NCBI GenBank assembly: GCA_910589555.1
Contig: CAJUTE010000057.1
Span: forward strand, 1 to 15,638
Source: an uncultured Muribaculum sp.
GTDB lineage: Bacteria > Bacteroidota > Bacteroidia > Bacteroidales > Muribaculaceae
Length of the DNA: 15,638 bases
Reading direction: 5' to 3'
A model generated the notes under the pieces. The model searched no databases. It was not told where the DNA came from and was given only the letters and a program-made list of their open reading frames with translations. The translations under genes and the position numbers were made by a program. Shown here in pieces: positions 1 to 6,849 of this stretch (positions are counted from its first letter, which is position 1; every line of letters starts with the position of its first letter).

Positions 1-50
1 TTGATTGCGTTCCTCAATCTTGTTAAATAATCTGCTATTGGATCAGTCAT
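1..50 (-). CDS. rpsH: Ribosomal protein uS8, N-terminal fragment (cut by window edge)
   Basis: Only the first 16 codons are in the window. They translate as MTDPIADYLTRLRNAI, the characteristic bacterial uS8 start, from the ATG at 50-48. uS8 binds the central domain of 16S rRNA and is a primary assembly protein of the 30S platform. It follows rpsN in the usual spc order, after a 74-bp gap. The rest of the gene lies outside the window, so its integrity cannot be judged. The fragment is too short for a long-ORF search but the sequence and gene order agree. Confidence 0.9.
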   Translation of the reverse strand, partial: MTDPIADYLTRLRNAI

Positions 51-124
51 TTTATTGAATTGTTTAAATTGATTCGGGATTATCCGAACAATATTTAATA
101 CTCGCTCTATTTAGGTCTCGCGTT

Positions 125-394
125 TTACCAAGATGCTTTCTTTACACCGGGGATCAGTCCGGCTGAAGCCATCTCACGGAATTGAATACGTGAAATGCCG
201 AACTGGCGCATATAGCCTTTCGGACGGCCGGTGATGCTGCAACGGTTGTGCAGACGCACGCTCGATGCATTCTTCGGAAGCTTCTGGAGTCCTTCGTAGT
301 CGCCTTCTGCCTTAAGCGCTGCGCGTTTTGCGGCATATTTCGCTACGAGTTTGGCTCTCTTTACTTCGCGAGCCTTCATTGATTCTTTAGCCAT
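125..394 (-). CDS. rpsN: 30S ribosomal protein uS14 (zinc-free long form)
   Basis: The 89-residue product is the long form of uS14, which sits in the head of the 30S subunit and contacts uS3, uS10 and uS19. The conserved C-terminal half is visible (RCSITGRPKGY, then FGISRIQFREMA, ending KKASW). The short form of this protein carries four zinc-binding cysteines in CxxC pairs; here there is one cysteine (C52), so this is the zinc-independent type. It starts 9 bp after the rplE stop, consistent with co-transcription. No Shine-Dalgarno sequence precedes the ATG; the upstream bases are AT-rich, as elsewhere in the operon. Confidence 0.97.
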   Translation of the reverse strand: MAKESMKAREVKRAKLVAKYAAKRAALKAEGDYEGLQKLPKNASSVRLHNRCSITGRPKGYMRQFGISRIQFREMASAGLIPGVKKASW

Positions 395-403
395 AGTATA
401 AAA

Positions 404-955
404 TTAGTTTTTAGCGTTCTTGAACGGAAGACCGAAATGCTTCAAGAGTGCATAGCCCTCTTCGTCGGTCTTGGCAGAAGTTACAAATGTGATATTCATA
501 CCCATCATCTTGGAAATCGAGTCAATGTTGATTTCCGGGAAGATGATCTGCTCGGTGATGCCAAGTGTGTAGTTGCCGCGTCCGTCGAGCTTTCCTTCGA
601 TACCCTTGAAGTCGCGGATACGGGGAAGAGCCACACGGATAAGACGCTCCAGGAACTCATACATCTTGTCACGACGCAAGGTGACACGTGCGCCGATGGG
701 GTTCTTTTTACGAACCTTGAAGTTAGAGATGTCCTTCTTTGAGAGAGTGGGAACGGCTTTCTGACCGGTGATGGCGGTAAGCTCGTTGATAGCTGTCTCA
801 ATGATTTTCTTGTCCTGGGTAGCGGCGCCAAGTCCCTCGTTGATCACGATCTTCTCGAGACGGGGAACTTGCATCACGCTTGAATAGTTGAATTCTTTCT
901 CAAGAGCGGGGACAATGCGCTCCTTGTAGTCTGTCTTAAGGGTTGCTGTGCTCAT
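404..955 (-). CDS. rplE: 50S ribosomal protein uL5
   Basis: The 183-residue product matches uL5, the 5S rRNA-binding protein of the central protuberance that contacts P-site tRNA and the 30S head. Visible family blocks are PRLEKIVINEGLG near residue 31, GQKAVPTLSKKDISNFKVR in the middle, and GRGNYTLGITEQIIFPEI in the last third. Length is close to the usual 179-185. The start ATG shares its A with the last base of the rplX TAA stop (1-nt overlap at 955), which suggests translational coupling with rplX. Nothing is odd about the gene. Confidence 0.98.
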   Translation of the reverse strand: MSTATLKTDYKERIVPALEKEFNYSSVMQVPRLEKIVINEGLGAATQDKKIIETAINELTAITGQKAVPTLSKKDISNFKVRKKNPIGARVTLRRDKMYEFLERLIRVALPRIRDFKGIEGKLDGRGNYTLGITEQIIFPEINIDSISKMMGMNITFVTSAKTDEEGYALLKHFGLPFKNAKN

Positions 956-1275
956 TACTTAATCTCCTCTCCTGATTTTTTAGAATAACGTACTGATTTT
1001 CCCTCTTCGTTCTTGCGACGACCCACACGGCAAGGCTTGCCGGTCTTGGGGTCGAGAAGAGCGAGGTTGGAAACATGCACCGGAGCTTCAATCTTTATGA
1101 TACCGCCCTGGGGATGCTTTGCATTTGGCTTGGTACTCTTAGAGACCATGTTGATACCTTCAACGATAGCACGACACTTGTCAGGCTGCACTGAAAGCAC
1201 GCGGCCGGTTTTGCCACGGTCTTCGCCGGCGAGAACGTAAACGGTGTCGTTCTTTTTAATATTTAATTTGCTCAT
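955..1275 (-). CDS. rplX: 50S ribosomal protein uL24
   Basis: The 106-residue product is uL24, an early assembly protein that binds the 5' end of 23S rRNA near the tunnel exit. An N-terminal KOW motif is visible (DTVYVLAGEDRGKTGRVLSV), followed by the family block GIIKIEAPVHVSNLALLDP. Length is normal. The gene lies 25 bp after rplN, and its stop overlaps the rplE start by one base. Regulation is presumably that of the whole operon; no promoter is seen in the short upstream gap. Confidence 0.98.
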   Translation of the reverse strand: MSKLNIKKNDTVYVLAGEDRGKTGRVLSVQPDKCRAIVEGINMVSKSTKPNAKHPQGGIIKIEAPVHVSNLALLDPKTGKPCRVGRRKNEEGKSVRYSKKSGEEIK

Positions 1276-1300
1276 TGTGGTTTACTTCTATTACTATGGA

Positions 1301-1666
1301 TTAAAGTACTTCGGGGGCGAGTGAAACAATCTTCATGTTGGTGGCACGAAGCTCGCGGGCTACCGGACCGAAAATACGGGTGCCGCGGAGTTCACCGGCA
1401 TTGTTCAACAACACGCAAGCATTGTCGTCAAAGCGGATATATGAACCGTCGGGGCGGCGCACTTCCTTCTTGGTGCGGACAACCACAGCCTTTGACACAG
1501 TACCTTTCTTAACATCTGATGATGGAATGACACTCTTCACCGAAACGACGATGATGTCACCCACTGAAGCATAACGACGACCTGTACCACCAAGGACGTG
1601 AATGCAGAGTGCTTCTTTAGCACCACTGTTGTCAGCAACAGTTAAACGGGATTCAGTCTGTATCAT
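1301..1666 (-). CDS. rplN: 50S ribosomal protein uL14
   Basis: The 121-residue product is uL14, a beta-barrel protein at the subunit interface that contributes to intersubunit bridges and is the docking site of silencing factor RsfS. The canonical start MIQTESRLTVADNSGAKE and the C-terminal block ELRGTRIFGPVARELR are both present, and length matches the family (about 122). It begins only 2 bp after the rpsQ stop, so the two are almost certainly translated from one message. Confidence 0.98.
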   Translation of the reverse strand: MIQTESRLTVADNSGAKEALCIHVLGGTGRRYASVGDIIVVSVKSVIPSSDVKKGTVSKAVVVRTKKEVRRPDGSYIRFDDNACVLLNNAGELRGTRIFGPVARELRATNMKIVSLAPEVL

Positions 1667-1668
1667 AA

Positions 1669-1929
1669 TTACTTAACTTTTTCGATTATTTCTACCAATC
1701 TCCATCTTTTAGTTTTGCTCAACGGACGGGTTTCCATCAGTCTGACGGTATCGCCTACGCTGCACTCGTTCTTCTCGTCGTGAGCGTGGTACTTCTTGGT
1801 CTTGTTGACAAACTTACCGTAGATGGGGTGCTTCTCTTTCCACTTTACCATTACGGTAATGGTCTTGTCACCCTTGTTTGACGAAACAACCCCAATACGT
1901 TCTTTTCTTAAGTTTCTTTTCTGTTCCAT
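1669..1929 (-). CDS. rpsQ: 30S ribosomal protein uS17
   Basis: The 86-residue product is uS17, an OB-fold primary binder of the 16S 5' domain. Recognised by RKERIGVVSSNKGDKTITV at the N-terminus and by the block CSVGDTVRLMETRPLSKTK, which is close to invariant in bacteria. Length is typical. It lies 8 bp after rpmC and 2 bp before rplN, in the standard rpmC-rpsQ-rplN order. Confidence 0.98.
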   Translation of the reverse strand: MEQKRNLRKERIGVVSSNKGDKTITVMVKWKEKHPIYGKFVNKTKKYHAHDEKNECSVGDTVRLMETRPLSKTKRWRLVEIIEKVK

Positions 1930-1937
1930 TGTTGGGA

Positions 1938-2135
1938 TTATTTATTGTTTAGTTCACGCTGACGCAACTCGGTTTTCATTCGTGCAATCATCTTGCGGTC
2001 ACGGGTAATGCTCGCCGGATTGTCGATGGGAGAAATCGCGTGGTTTATCTTCACCTGAAGATATTCTGCCTGTGCTTTCTCAAGACGATCTTTGAGATCC
2101 TGGGTGCTAAGCTCTTTTAATTCTTCTTTCTTCAT
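1938..2135 (-). CDS. rpmC: 50S ribosomal protein uL29
   Basis: The 65-residue product is uL29, a two-helix protein beside the exit tunnel that helps uL23 form the docking platform for nascent-chain factors. The sequence is helical and charged, starting MKKEELKELSTQDLKDRL, with the family block ITRDRKMIARMKTELRQRE near the end. The central VKINHAISPIDNPASI region is slightly longer than in E. coli uL29 (63 aa), but within family range. It is placed 5 bp after rplP and 8 bp before rpsQ. Confidence 0.96.
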   Translation of the reverse strand: MKKEELKELSTQDLKDRLEKAQAEYLQVKINHAISPIDNPASITRDRKMIARMKTELRQRELNNK

Positions 2136-2140
2136 AATCT

Positions 2141-2572
2141 TTAGACGTTTTGAGTCGGGTCATAGTCGCGACGTACAATAAATTTTGTGGTCACAGGAAG
2201 CTTCTGAGCTGCAAGACGCAATGCCTCTTTTGCAACATCGAAGGGTACTCCTTCAAGCTCTATGAGGATGCGGCCCGGAGTAACAGGCGCAACGAACCCT
2301 TCGGGGTTACCTTTACCTTTACCCATACGCACTTCGGCTGGCTTCTTTGTGATAGGCTTATCCGGGAAGATGCGGATCCATACCTGACCTTGACGCTGCA
2401 TATAACGGGTCACGGCGATACGGGCTGCCTCAATCTGGCGACCGGTAATCCATTTGGACTCCAATGTCTTTATGCCGAACGAACCGAAAGCCAGCTGATT
2501 GCCACGCTGAGCGTTGCCCTTCATGCGGCCTTTCTGAGAACGGCGGAATTTAGTTTTCTTCGGTTGTAACAT
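2141..2572 (-). CDS. rplP: 50S ribosomal protein uL16
   Basis: The 143-residue product is uL16, a late-assembling 50S protein near the A-site tRNA elbow and the GTPase-associated centre. The start MLQPKKTKFRRSQKGR and the block VRMGKGKG at residues 81-88 identify it; the arginine in that block lies where E. coli uL16 is hydroxylated. Whether this organism has the hydroxylase cannot be told from here. The gene follows rpsC by 20 bp and precedes rpmC by 5 bp. Confidence 0.98.
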   Translation of the reverse strand: MLQPKKTKFRRSQKGRMKGNAQRGNQLAFGSFGIKTLESKWITGRQIEAARIAVTRYMQRQGQVWIRIFPDKPITKKPAEVRMGKGKGNPEGFVAPVTPGRILIELEGVPFDVAKEALRLAAQKLPVTTKFIVRRDYDPTQNV

Positions 2573-2592
2573 TGTTGTGTTGATTCAATTCG

Positions 2593-3324
2593 TTAACGAT
2601 TGTTTTTCGGTTTGCGGAAACGGTTTCCACGGGGAGCGCGGTCGTTGTTGCCGCGGGTCTCCTTGCCTGAGTTGTTGAACACGGGAGCGAGTTCGCGCTT
2701 TCCGTATACTTCACCACGGCAGATCCAAACCTTTACACCAATTACACCAACCTTGGTGTGAGCTTCAACAAGTGCGTAGTCGATATCGGCGCGGAGAGTG
2801 TGCAGAGGAGTACGTCCTTCCTTGAACATCTCGCTACGTGCCATTTCAGCGCCGTTGAGACGTCCGCTCACCTGAACCTTGATACCTTCAGCGCCGCTGC
2901 GCATGGTGCTCTGTACAGCCATCTTTACCGCACGACGGTAAGCGATCTTACCTTCGATCTGGCGGGCGATATTGGCTGCTACGATCTGAGCGTCAAGCTC
3001 GGGGCGTTTTACTTCGAAAATGTTGATCTGAACATCCTTGTCAGTGATCTTCATAAGCTCTTTCTTCAGCTTGTCAACATCAGCGCCACCCTTGCCGATG
3101 ATCAAACCGGGGCGGGAAGTGCAGATAGTGATAGTGATGAGCTTAAGAGTGCGCTCGATAACGATGCGTGACACGCTTGACTTGGCGAGACGGACTTCAA
3201 GATACTTGCGAAGCTTGGAATCCTCGAGCAAGTTGTCGCCGTATTTTTTGCCACCATACCAGTTAGAGTCCCAACCACGGATGACACCTAAACGGTTGCT
3301 AATTGGATTAACTTTCTGTCCCAT
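2593..3324 (-). CDS. rpsC: 30S ribosomal protein uS3
   Basis: The 243-residue product is uS3, which lines the mRNA entry channel together with uS4 and uS5 and contributes to mRNA unwinding. The canonical start MGQKVNPISNRLGVIRGW is followed by a type-2 KH domain whose GxxG loop is seen as IIGKGG (residues 75-80). The C-terminal domain contains GVIGVKVWICRGEVYGKRE. The last 25 or so residues are a basic, Asn/Arg-rich tail (ending RKPKNNR) that varies between species. It starts 3 bp after the rplV stop. Confidence 0.98.
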   Translation of the reverse strand: MGQKVNPISNRLGVIRGWDSNWYGGKKYGDNLLEDSKLRKYLEVRLAKSSVSRIVIERTLKLITITICTSRPGLIIGKGGADVDKLKKELMKITDKDVQINIFEVKRPELDAQIVAANIARQIEGKIAYRRAVKMAVQSTMRSGAEGIKVQVSGRLNGAEMARSEMFKEGRTPLHTLRADIDYALVEAHTKVGVIGVKVWICRGEVYGKRELAPVFNNSGKETRGNNDRAPRGNRFRKPKNNR

Positions 3325-3327
3325 CTC

Positions 3328-3738
3328 TTATTCTTTAGTTTTAGCGTTATCAATAGTGTCTACATACAATGTCACGTGGTTAGCGCGCTTGCGGATTCTG
3401 TAGCCACGACCCTGAGGAGCCGGACGGAGACGTTTCAACATAGGAGCGGGTCCTACAAAGATGGAGCTGATATAAAGCTCGTCCTTTTCTGCTTTACGCT
3501 CGTTCTTGGCTTCCCAGTTTGCCACAGCTGAACGGAGGCACTTCTCCAAGCGTGCTGCAGCTTCTTTATTTGAGAATTTAAGAATGCCGAGTGCGCGGAA
3601 CACTTCCTTGCCGCGTACCATGTCAACCACCAGGCGCATCTTGCGGGGTGATGAAGGCACGTCAAGAAGCTTCGCAAATGCCTGCGACTTGAGGGCACTC
3701 TTTCTTAATTCGGCTGATTGTCTTTTTCTTACACCCAT
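3328..3738 (-). CDS. rplV: 50S ribosomal protein uL22
   Basis: The 136-residue product is uL22, whose long beta-hairpin lines the peptide exit tunnel near the macrolide site. The family core is visible: SPRKMRLVVDMVRGK near residue 30 and the hairpin region with RLRPAPQGRGYRIRKR, then HVTLYV. It is longer than E. coli uL22 (110 aa) because of an N-terminal extension of about 18 residues (MGVRKRQSAELRKSALKSQ) and a short tail, as is common in Bacteroidota. It lies 49 bp after rpsS and 3 bp before rpsC. The 49-bp gap is very AT-rich but shows no convincing promoter. Confidence 0.97.
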   Translation of the reverse strand: MGVRKRQSAELRKSALKSQAFAKLLDVPSSPRKMRLVVDMVRGKEVFRALGILKFSNKEAAARLEKCLRSAVANWEAKNERKAEKDELYISSIFVGPAPMLKRLRPAPQGRGYRIRKRANHVTLYVDTIDNAKTKE

Positions 3739-3787
3739 TGTATTTAATTTCTTTTTTTGTCAAAAATTTTTATATCAATGGCCCTTG

Positions 3788-4057
3788 TTATTTTTTCTTA
3801 TTGCCGGCGTGTCCGCGGAAAATACGGGTCGGAGCAAACTCGCCGAGCTTGTGACCTACCATGTTTTCAGTGACATATACCGGAATAAACTTATTACCAT
3901 TGTGTACTGCAAAAGTGTGTCCGACGAAATCGGGGGAAATCATAGAAGCGCGGCTCCAGGTCTTGATGACCGATTTCTTGCCGCTTTCCTCCATTGCCGA
4001 CACCTTCTTCTCCAGCTTAACGCTGATATATGGGCCTTTTTTTAATGAACGACTCAT
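3788..4057 (-). CDS. rpsS: 30S ribosomal protein uS19
   Basis: The 89-residue product is uS19, a 30S head protein that interacts with uS13 and contributes to the subunit bridge near the A site. The start MSRSLKKGPYI and the blocks TWSRASMISPDFVGHTFAVH and VGHKLGEFAPTRIFRGH are nearly invariant in bacteria. Length is normal. It lies 22 bp after rplB. Confidence 0.98.
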   Translation of the reverse strand: MSRSLKKGPYISVKLEKKVSAMEESGKKSVIKTWSRASMISPDFVGHTFAVHNGNKFIPVYVTENMVGHKLGEFAPTRIFRGHAGNKKK

Positions 4058-4079
4058 AAAAATTACTTAATTAATCAGA

Positions 4080-4907
4080 TTACTTTTTTCTTCTTTCAAT
4101 AATGTACTTTGAAGAATGCTTCTTCGGTGCACGTGTCTTAAGACCCTTAGAGTAAAGACCCTTGCGTGAGCGAGGATGTCCTCCTGAGGCGCGGCCTTCA
4201 CCACCACCCATGGGGTGATCGACAGGGTTCATTACAACACCACGGTTGCGGGGACGACGGCCGAGCCAGCGTGAGCGTCCGGCCTTGCCCGACTGCTCGA
4301 GTGAGTGCTCGCTGTTGCCTACAACGCCGATGGTAGCCTTGCATGCGGCAAGTATCTTACGTGTCTCACCTGAAGGTAATTTGATAATTGCGTAATCCCC
4401 TTCTCGCGAAGTCAACTGTGCGAAAGTACCGGCTGAGCGAACCATGAAGGCTCCCTGGCCGGGGCGCAATTCGATGTTGTGGATAACAGTACCTACGGGT
4501 ATCTTGCTCAAGGGAAGAGCGTTGCCTACCTCGGGAGCTGCGTCGGGTCCACTTACCACCTTGTCGCCAACCTTTAAGCCGTTGGGTGCAATTATGTAAG
4601 CTTTTGCTCCGTCAACATAGTAAAGAAGAGCGATACGAGCCGAACGGTTGGGATCGTATTCGATCGACTTCACCACTGCGGGTACACCGTCTTTTGTTCT
4701 CTTAAAGTCTATGATACGGTATTTGCGCTTGTGGCCACCACCAAGGTAACGGGTGGTTAGGTGGCCTTCGGAGTTACGACCTCCTGAAGCCTTTCTACCG
4801 ACTGTAAGAGATTTCTCTGGCGTACGGGCAGTTATCGTACCTTTAAATACGCCAATAACCTTGTGTCTTTGCCCCGGTGTAGTGGGCTTGAATTTTCTTA
4901 CTGCCAT
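4080..4907 (-). CDS. rplB: 50S ribosomal protein uL2
   Basis: The 275-residue product is uL2, one of the largest and most conserved 50S proteins, needed for subunit association and peptidyl transfer. The N-terminal OB-fold region (RKYRIIDFKR) and the SH3-like region (GQGAFMVRSAGTFAQL) are visible, and the conserved histidine of the NPVDHP loop is H231, corresponding to E. coli H229. The next residue after HP is Met where E. coli has His, a difference I associate with Bacteroidota. The gene starts 6 bp after rplW. Confidence 0.98.
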   Translation of the reverse strand: MAVRKFKPTTPGQRHKVIGVFKGTITARTPEKSLTVGRKASGGRNSEGHLTTRYLGGGHKRKYRIIDFKRTKDGVPAVVKSIEYDPNRSARIALLYYVDGAKAYIIAPNGLKVGDKVVSGPDAAPEVGNALPLSKIPVGTVIHNIELRPGQGAFMVRSAGTFAQLTSREGDYAIIKLPSGETRKILAACKATIGVVGNSEHSLEQSGKAGRSRWLGRRPRNRGVVMNPVDHPMGGGEGRASGGHPRSRKGLYSKGLKTRAPKKHSSKYIIERRKK

Positions 4908-4913
4908 TTCTTA

Positions 4914-5204
4914 TTATATATTGCTATAAAAGTCAATAGTTTCACCATCAGCAAGCGTGATGATGGCTTTCTTGTAGTCCGATGTTTTACCCTTGATAAG
5001 GCCGCTGCGGGTGTAGCGGGCCTTATTCTTTCCTCGTACTATCATCGTGTTAACCTTAACAACGTGTACGCCGTAGAGCTTCTCTACCAAGTCCTGGATC
5101 TGGAACTTGTTGGCCTCGGGGGAAACACGGAAAGTGTAGCGATTAAGCTTTTCGGTAAGCATAGTCGCTTTTTCGGTAACGATAGGTGTTATTTCAAATT
5201 CCAT
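4914..5204 (-). CDS. rplW: 50S ribosomal protein uL23
   Basis: The 96-residue product is uL23, the tunnel-exit protein to which trigger factor and SRP bind. Recognised by the start EFEITPIVTEKAT, the block NRYTFRVSPEANKFQIQDLVEKLYGV, and the lysine/arginine-rich loop GKNKARYTRSGLIKG. Length is normal. It follows rplD by 27 bp. An AGGAGG lies upstream at 5219-5224, but 14 bases from the ATG, too far for a standard Shine-Dalgarno contact. Confidence 0.97.
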   Translation of the reverse strand: MEFEITPIVTEKATMLTEKLNRYTFRVSPEANKFQIQDLVEKLYGVHVVKVNTMIVRGKNKARYTRSGLIKGKTSDYKKAIITLADGETIDFYSNI

Positions 5205-5231
5205 TGTTGTAATATTTTCCTCCTATGTTGT

Positions 5232-5852
5232 TTAAAGATTGTTAATTACCTCAAGACTACCTTCGGTAAGGATGATAGCTTTGTTGTTGAGCAAACTATA
5301 AGTGTTTACATCTGAAGCAGTTATAATTTGCGCTCCGGGCACATTTCGAGCCGACAAATATACGTTTTTATTTTGGTCTTTTAAAACCAAAAGTACTTTT
5401 TTATCAGCGAGTTGTAGATTTTTAGTAAAATTTACAAATTCTTTAGTTTTGGGTGCTTCAAAGTTGAAGTCCTCCACTACGATTATCTGATTGTCCTGAG
5501 CCTTATAGGTCAAAGCTGAGCGACGGGCGAGCGCCTTGAGCTTCTTGTTGAGCTTGAAGCGATAGTCGCGGGGACGGGGACCGAACACGCGGCCACCACC
5601 TACGAGCACGGGTGAGTTGATGTCACCGATACGGCTGCCGCCGCCACCCTTCTGCTTGTGAAGCTTACGGGTTGAGCCTGACACTTCGCTTCTTTCCTTG
5701 GACTTATGTGTGCCCTGACGCTGGTTGGCAAGATACTGCTTTACATCGAGATAAACGGCATGCTCGTTAGCTTCGATGGCAAACACCTCGTCGTTGAGCT
5801 GTGCCTTGCGACCGGTGTCTTCTCCTTTTACATTATATATTGCGAGTTCCAT
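5232..5852 (-). CDS. rplD: 50S ribosomal protein uL4
   Basis: The 206-residue product is uL4, which binds 23S rRNA and extends a loop to the tunnel constriction. The loop is visible as GTHKSKERSEVSGSTRK through KQKGGGGSRIGDINSPVLVGGG and GPRPRDYRFKLNKKLK. The C-terminal globular part is less conserved and is encoded by a distinctly AT-rich stretch (about 5330-5460) unlike the rest of the operon. In E. coli uL4 represses its own operon through a leader; no such leader can be placed before rpsJ here. The start ATG shares one base with the end of rplC (position 5852). Confidence 0.97.
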   Translation of the reverse strand: MELAIYNVKGEDTGRKAQLNDEVFAIEANEHAVYLDVKQYLANQRQGTHKSKERSEVSGSTRKLHKQKGGGGSRIGDINSPVLVGGGRVFGPRPRDYRFKLNKKLKALARRSALTYKAQDNQIIVVEDFNFEAPKTKEFVNFTKNLQLADKKVLLVLKDQNKNVYLSARNVPGAQIITASDVNTYSLLNNKAIILTEGSLEVINNL

Positions 5853-6469
5853 TATTTCTCAATTAATACGATTGAACCTTTACTTCCAGGGATTGAACCC
5901 TTTATCAACAATAGATTGTGGTCGGCGATCACCTTAAGAACCTGAAGGTTCTGAACGGTTACGCGCTCGTTACCAAGCTGACCGGCCATACGCATGCCCT
6001 TGAACACCTTTGCGGGGTAAGAGCAGGCTCCGATTGAACCGGGCTTGCGAAGACGATTGTGCTGACCGTGGGTAGCCTGACCCACACCGCCGAAGCCGTG
6101 ACGCTTTACGACACCCTGATAGCCCTTACCTTTTGAAGTGCCTGCAATGTCGACAAAGTCGTTTTCGTTGAAGAAGTCAACGCCAATGGTGTCACCAAGG
6201 TTGTACTCACCTTCAAATCCTTTGAACTCGGCCAAGTGGCGCTTGGGGGTTACTCCGGCTTTCTTGAAGTGACCTGCCTCGGGACGGGTGGTGTGCTTGT
6301 CCTTCTTGTCCTCGAATCCGAGCTGAAGGGCTGCATAGCCGTCGTTCTCGACTGTCTTAACCTGAGTAACTACACAAGGACCTACTTCGATAACAGTGCA
6401 CGGTACATTCTTACCGTCGGCACTGAAAACGGATGTCATTCCGATTTTCTTTCCTAATAATCCTGGCAT
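5852..6469 (-). CDS. rplC: 50S ribosomal protein uL3
   Basis: The 205-residue product is uL3, an early assembly protein whose long loop reaches toward the peptidyl-transferase centre. The start LLGKKIGMTSVF and the central signature (GFGGVGQATHGQHN, then RKPGSIGACSYPAKVFKGMRMAGQ) are clear. Length is typical of bacteria. The gene overlaps rplD by one base, and 57 bp separate it from rpsJ; that spacer is AT-rich with no promoter or terminator that I can support. Confidence 0.98.
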   Translation of the reverse strand: MPGLLGKKIGMTSVFSADGKNVPCTVIEVGPCVVTQVKTVENDGYAALQLGFEDKKDKHTTRPEAGHFKKAGVTPKRHLAEFKGFEGEYNLGDTIGVDFFNENDFVDIAGTSKGKGYQGVVKRHGFGGVGQATHGQHNRLRKPGSIGACSYPAKVFKGMRMAGQLGNERVTVQNLQVLKVIADHNLLLIKGSIPGSKGSIVLIEK

Positions 6470-6526
6470 TTCTCTTGATTGTTAAAAATGTAATGTAATA
6501 ATTGTTTTGATTCTTGAAATTAGGGC

Positions 6527-6832
6527 TTAAACCTTCACTTCTACCTGAACACCGCTCGGAAGCTCAAGCTTCATCAACGCGTCGACAGTCTTTGCGCTTG
6601 AGTTGTAGATGTCGATAAGACGCTTGAATGAAGAAAGCTGGAACTGCTCGCGTGACTTCTTGTTGACGAAAGTCGAACGGTTGACAGTGAAGATGCGCTT
6701 GTGAGTGGGCAGAGGTATAGGACCGCTGATCACTGCACCGGTAGCCTTAACAGTCTTTACAATCTTCTCGGCTGACTTGTCGAGAAGATTGTGGTCATAA
6801 GACTTTAATTTGATTCTGATTTTTTGGCTCAT
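6527..6832 (-). CDS. rpsJ: 30S ribosomal protein uS10 / NusE
   Basis: The 101-residue product is uS10, a 30S head protein that also acts as transcription antitermination factor NusE. The family blocks are KIRIKLKSYDHNLLDKSAEKI, GPIPLPTHKRIFTVNRS and KSREQFQLSSFKRLIDIY. Length is normal. Only 17 bp separate it from fusA, and no tuf gene lies between, so the str and S10 gene clusters form one continuous run here. Confidence 0.98.
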   Translation of the reverse strand: MSQKIRIKLKSYDHNLLDKSAEKIVKTVKATGAVISGPIPLPTHKRIFTVNRSTFVNKKSREQFQLSSFKRLIDIYNSSAKTVDALMKLELPSGVQVEVKV

Positions 6833-6849
6833 ATTCTTATGCTATAATA

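Noticed and set aside
73..88. Hairpin TTCGG/CCGAA in the rpsN-rpsH gap
   Set aside because: Only five base pairs and no following T-run; not a supported terminator or attenuator, since rpsH follows in the same operon.
2150..2569. Long plus-strand ORF opposite rplP (139 codons), and similar antisense ORFs opposite rpsC, rpsS, rplB and rpsG
   Set aside because: They are shadows of highly conserved ribosomal genes on the minus strand; their translations show no protein-family features.
5219..5224. AGGAGG upstream of rplW, a Shine-Dalgarno look-alike
   Set aside because: It is 14 bases from the ATG, too far for normal pairing, and starts elsewhere in the window lack such sites, as expected in Bacteroidota.
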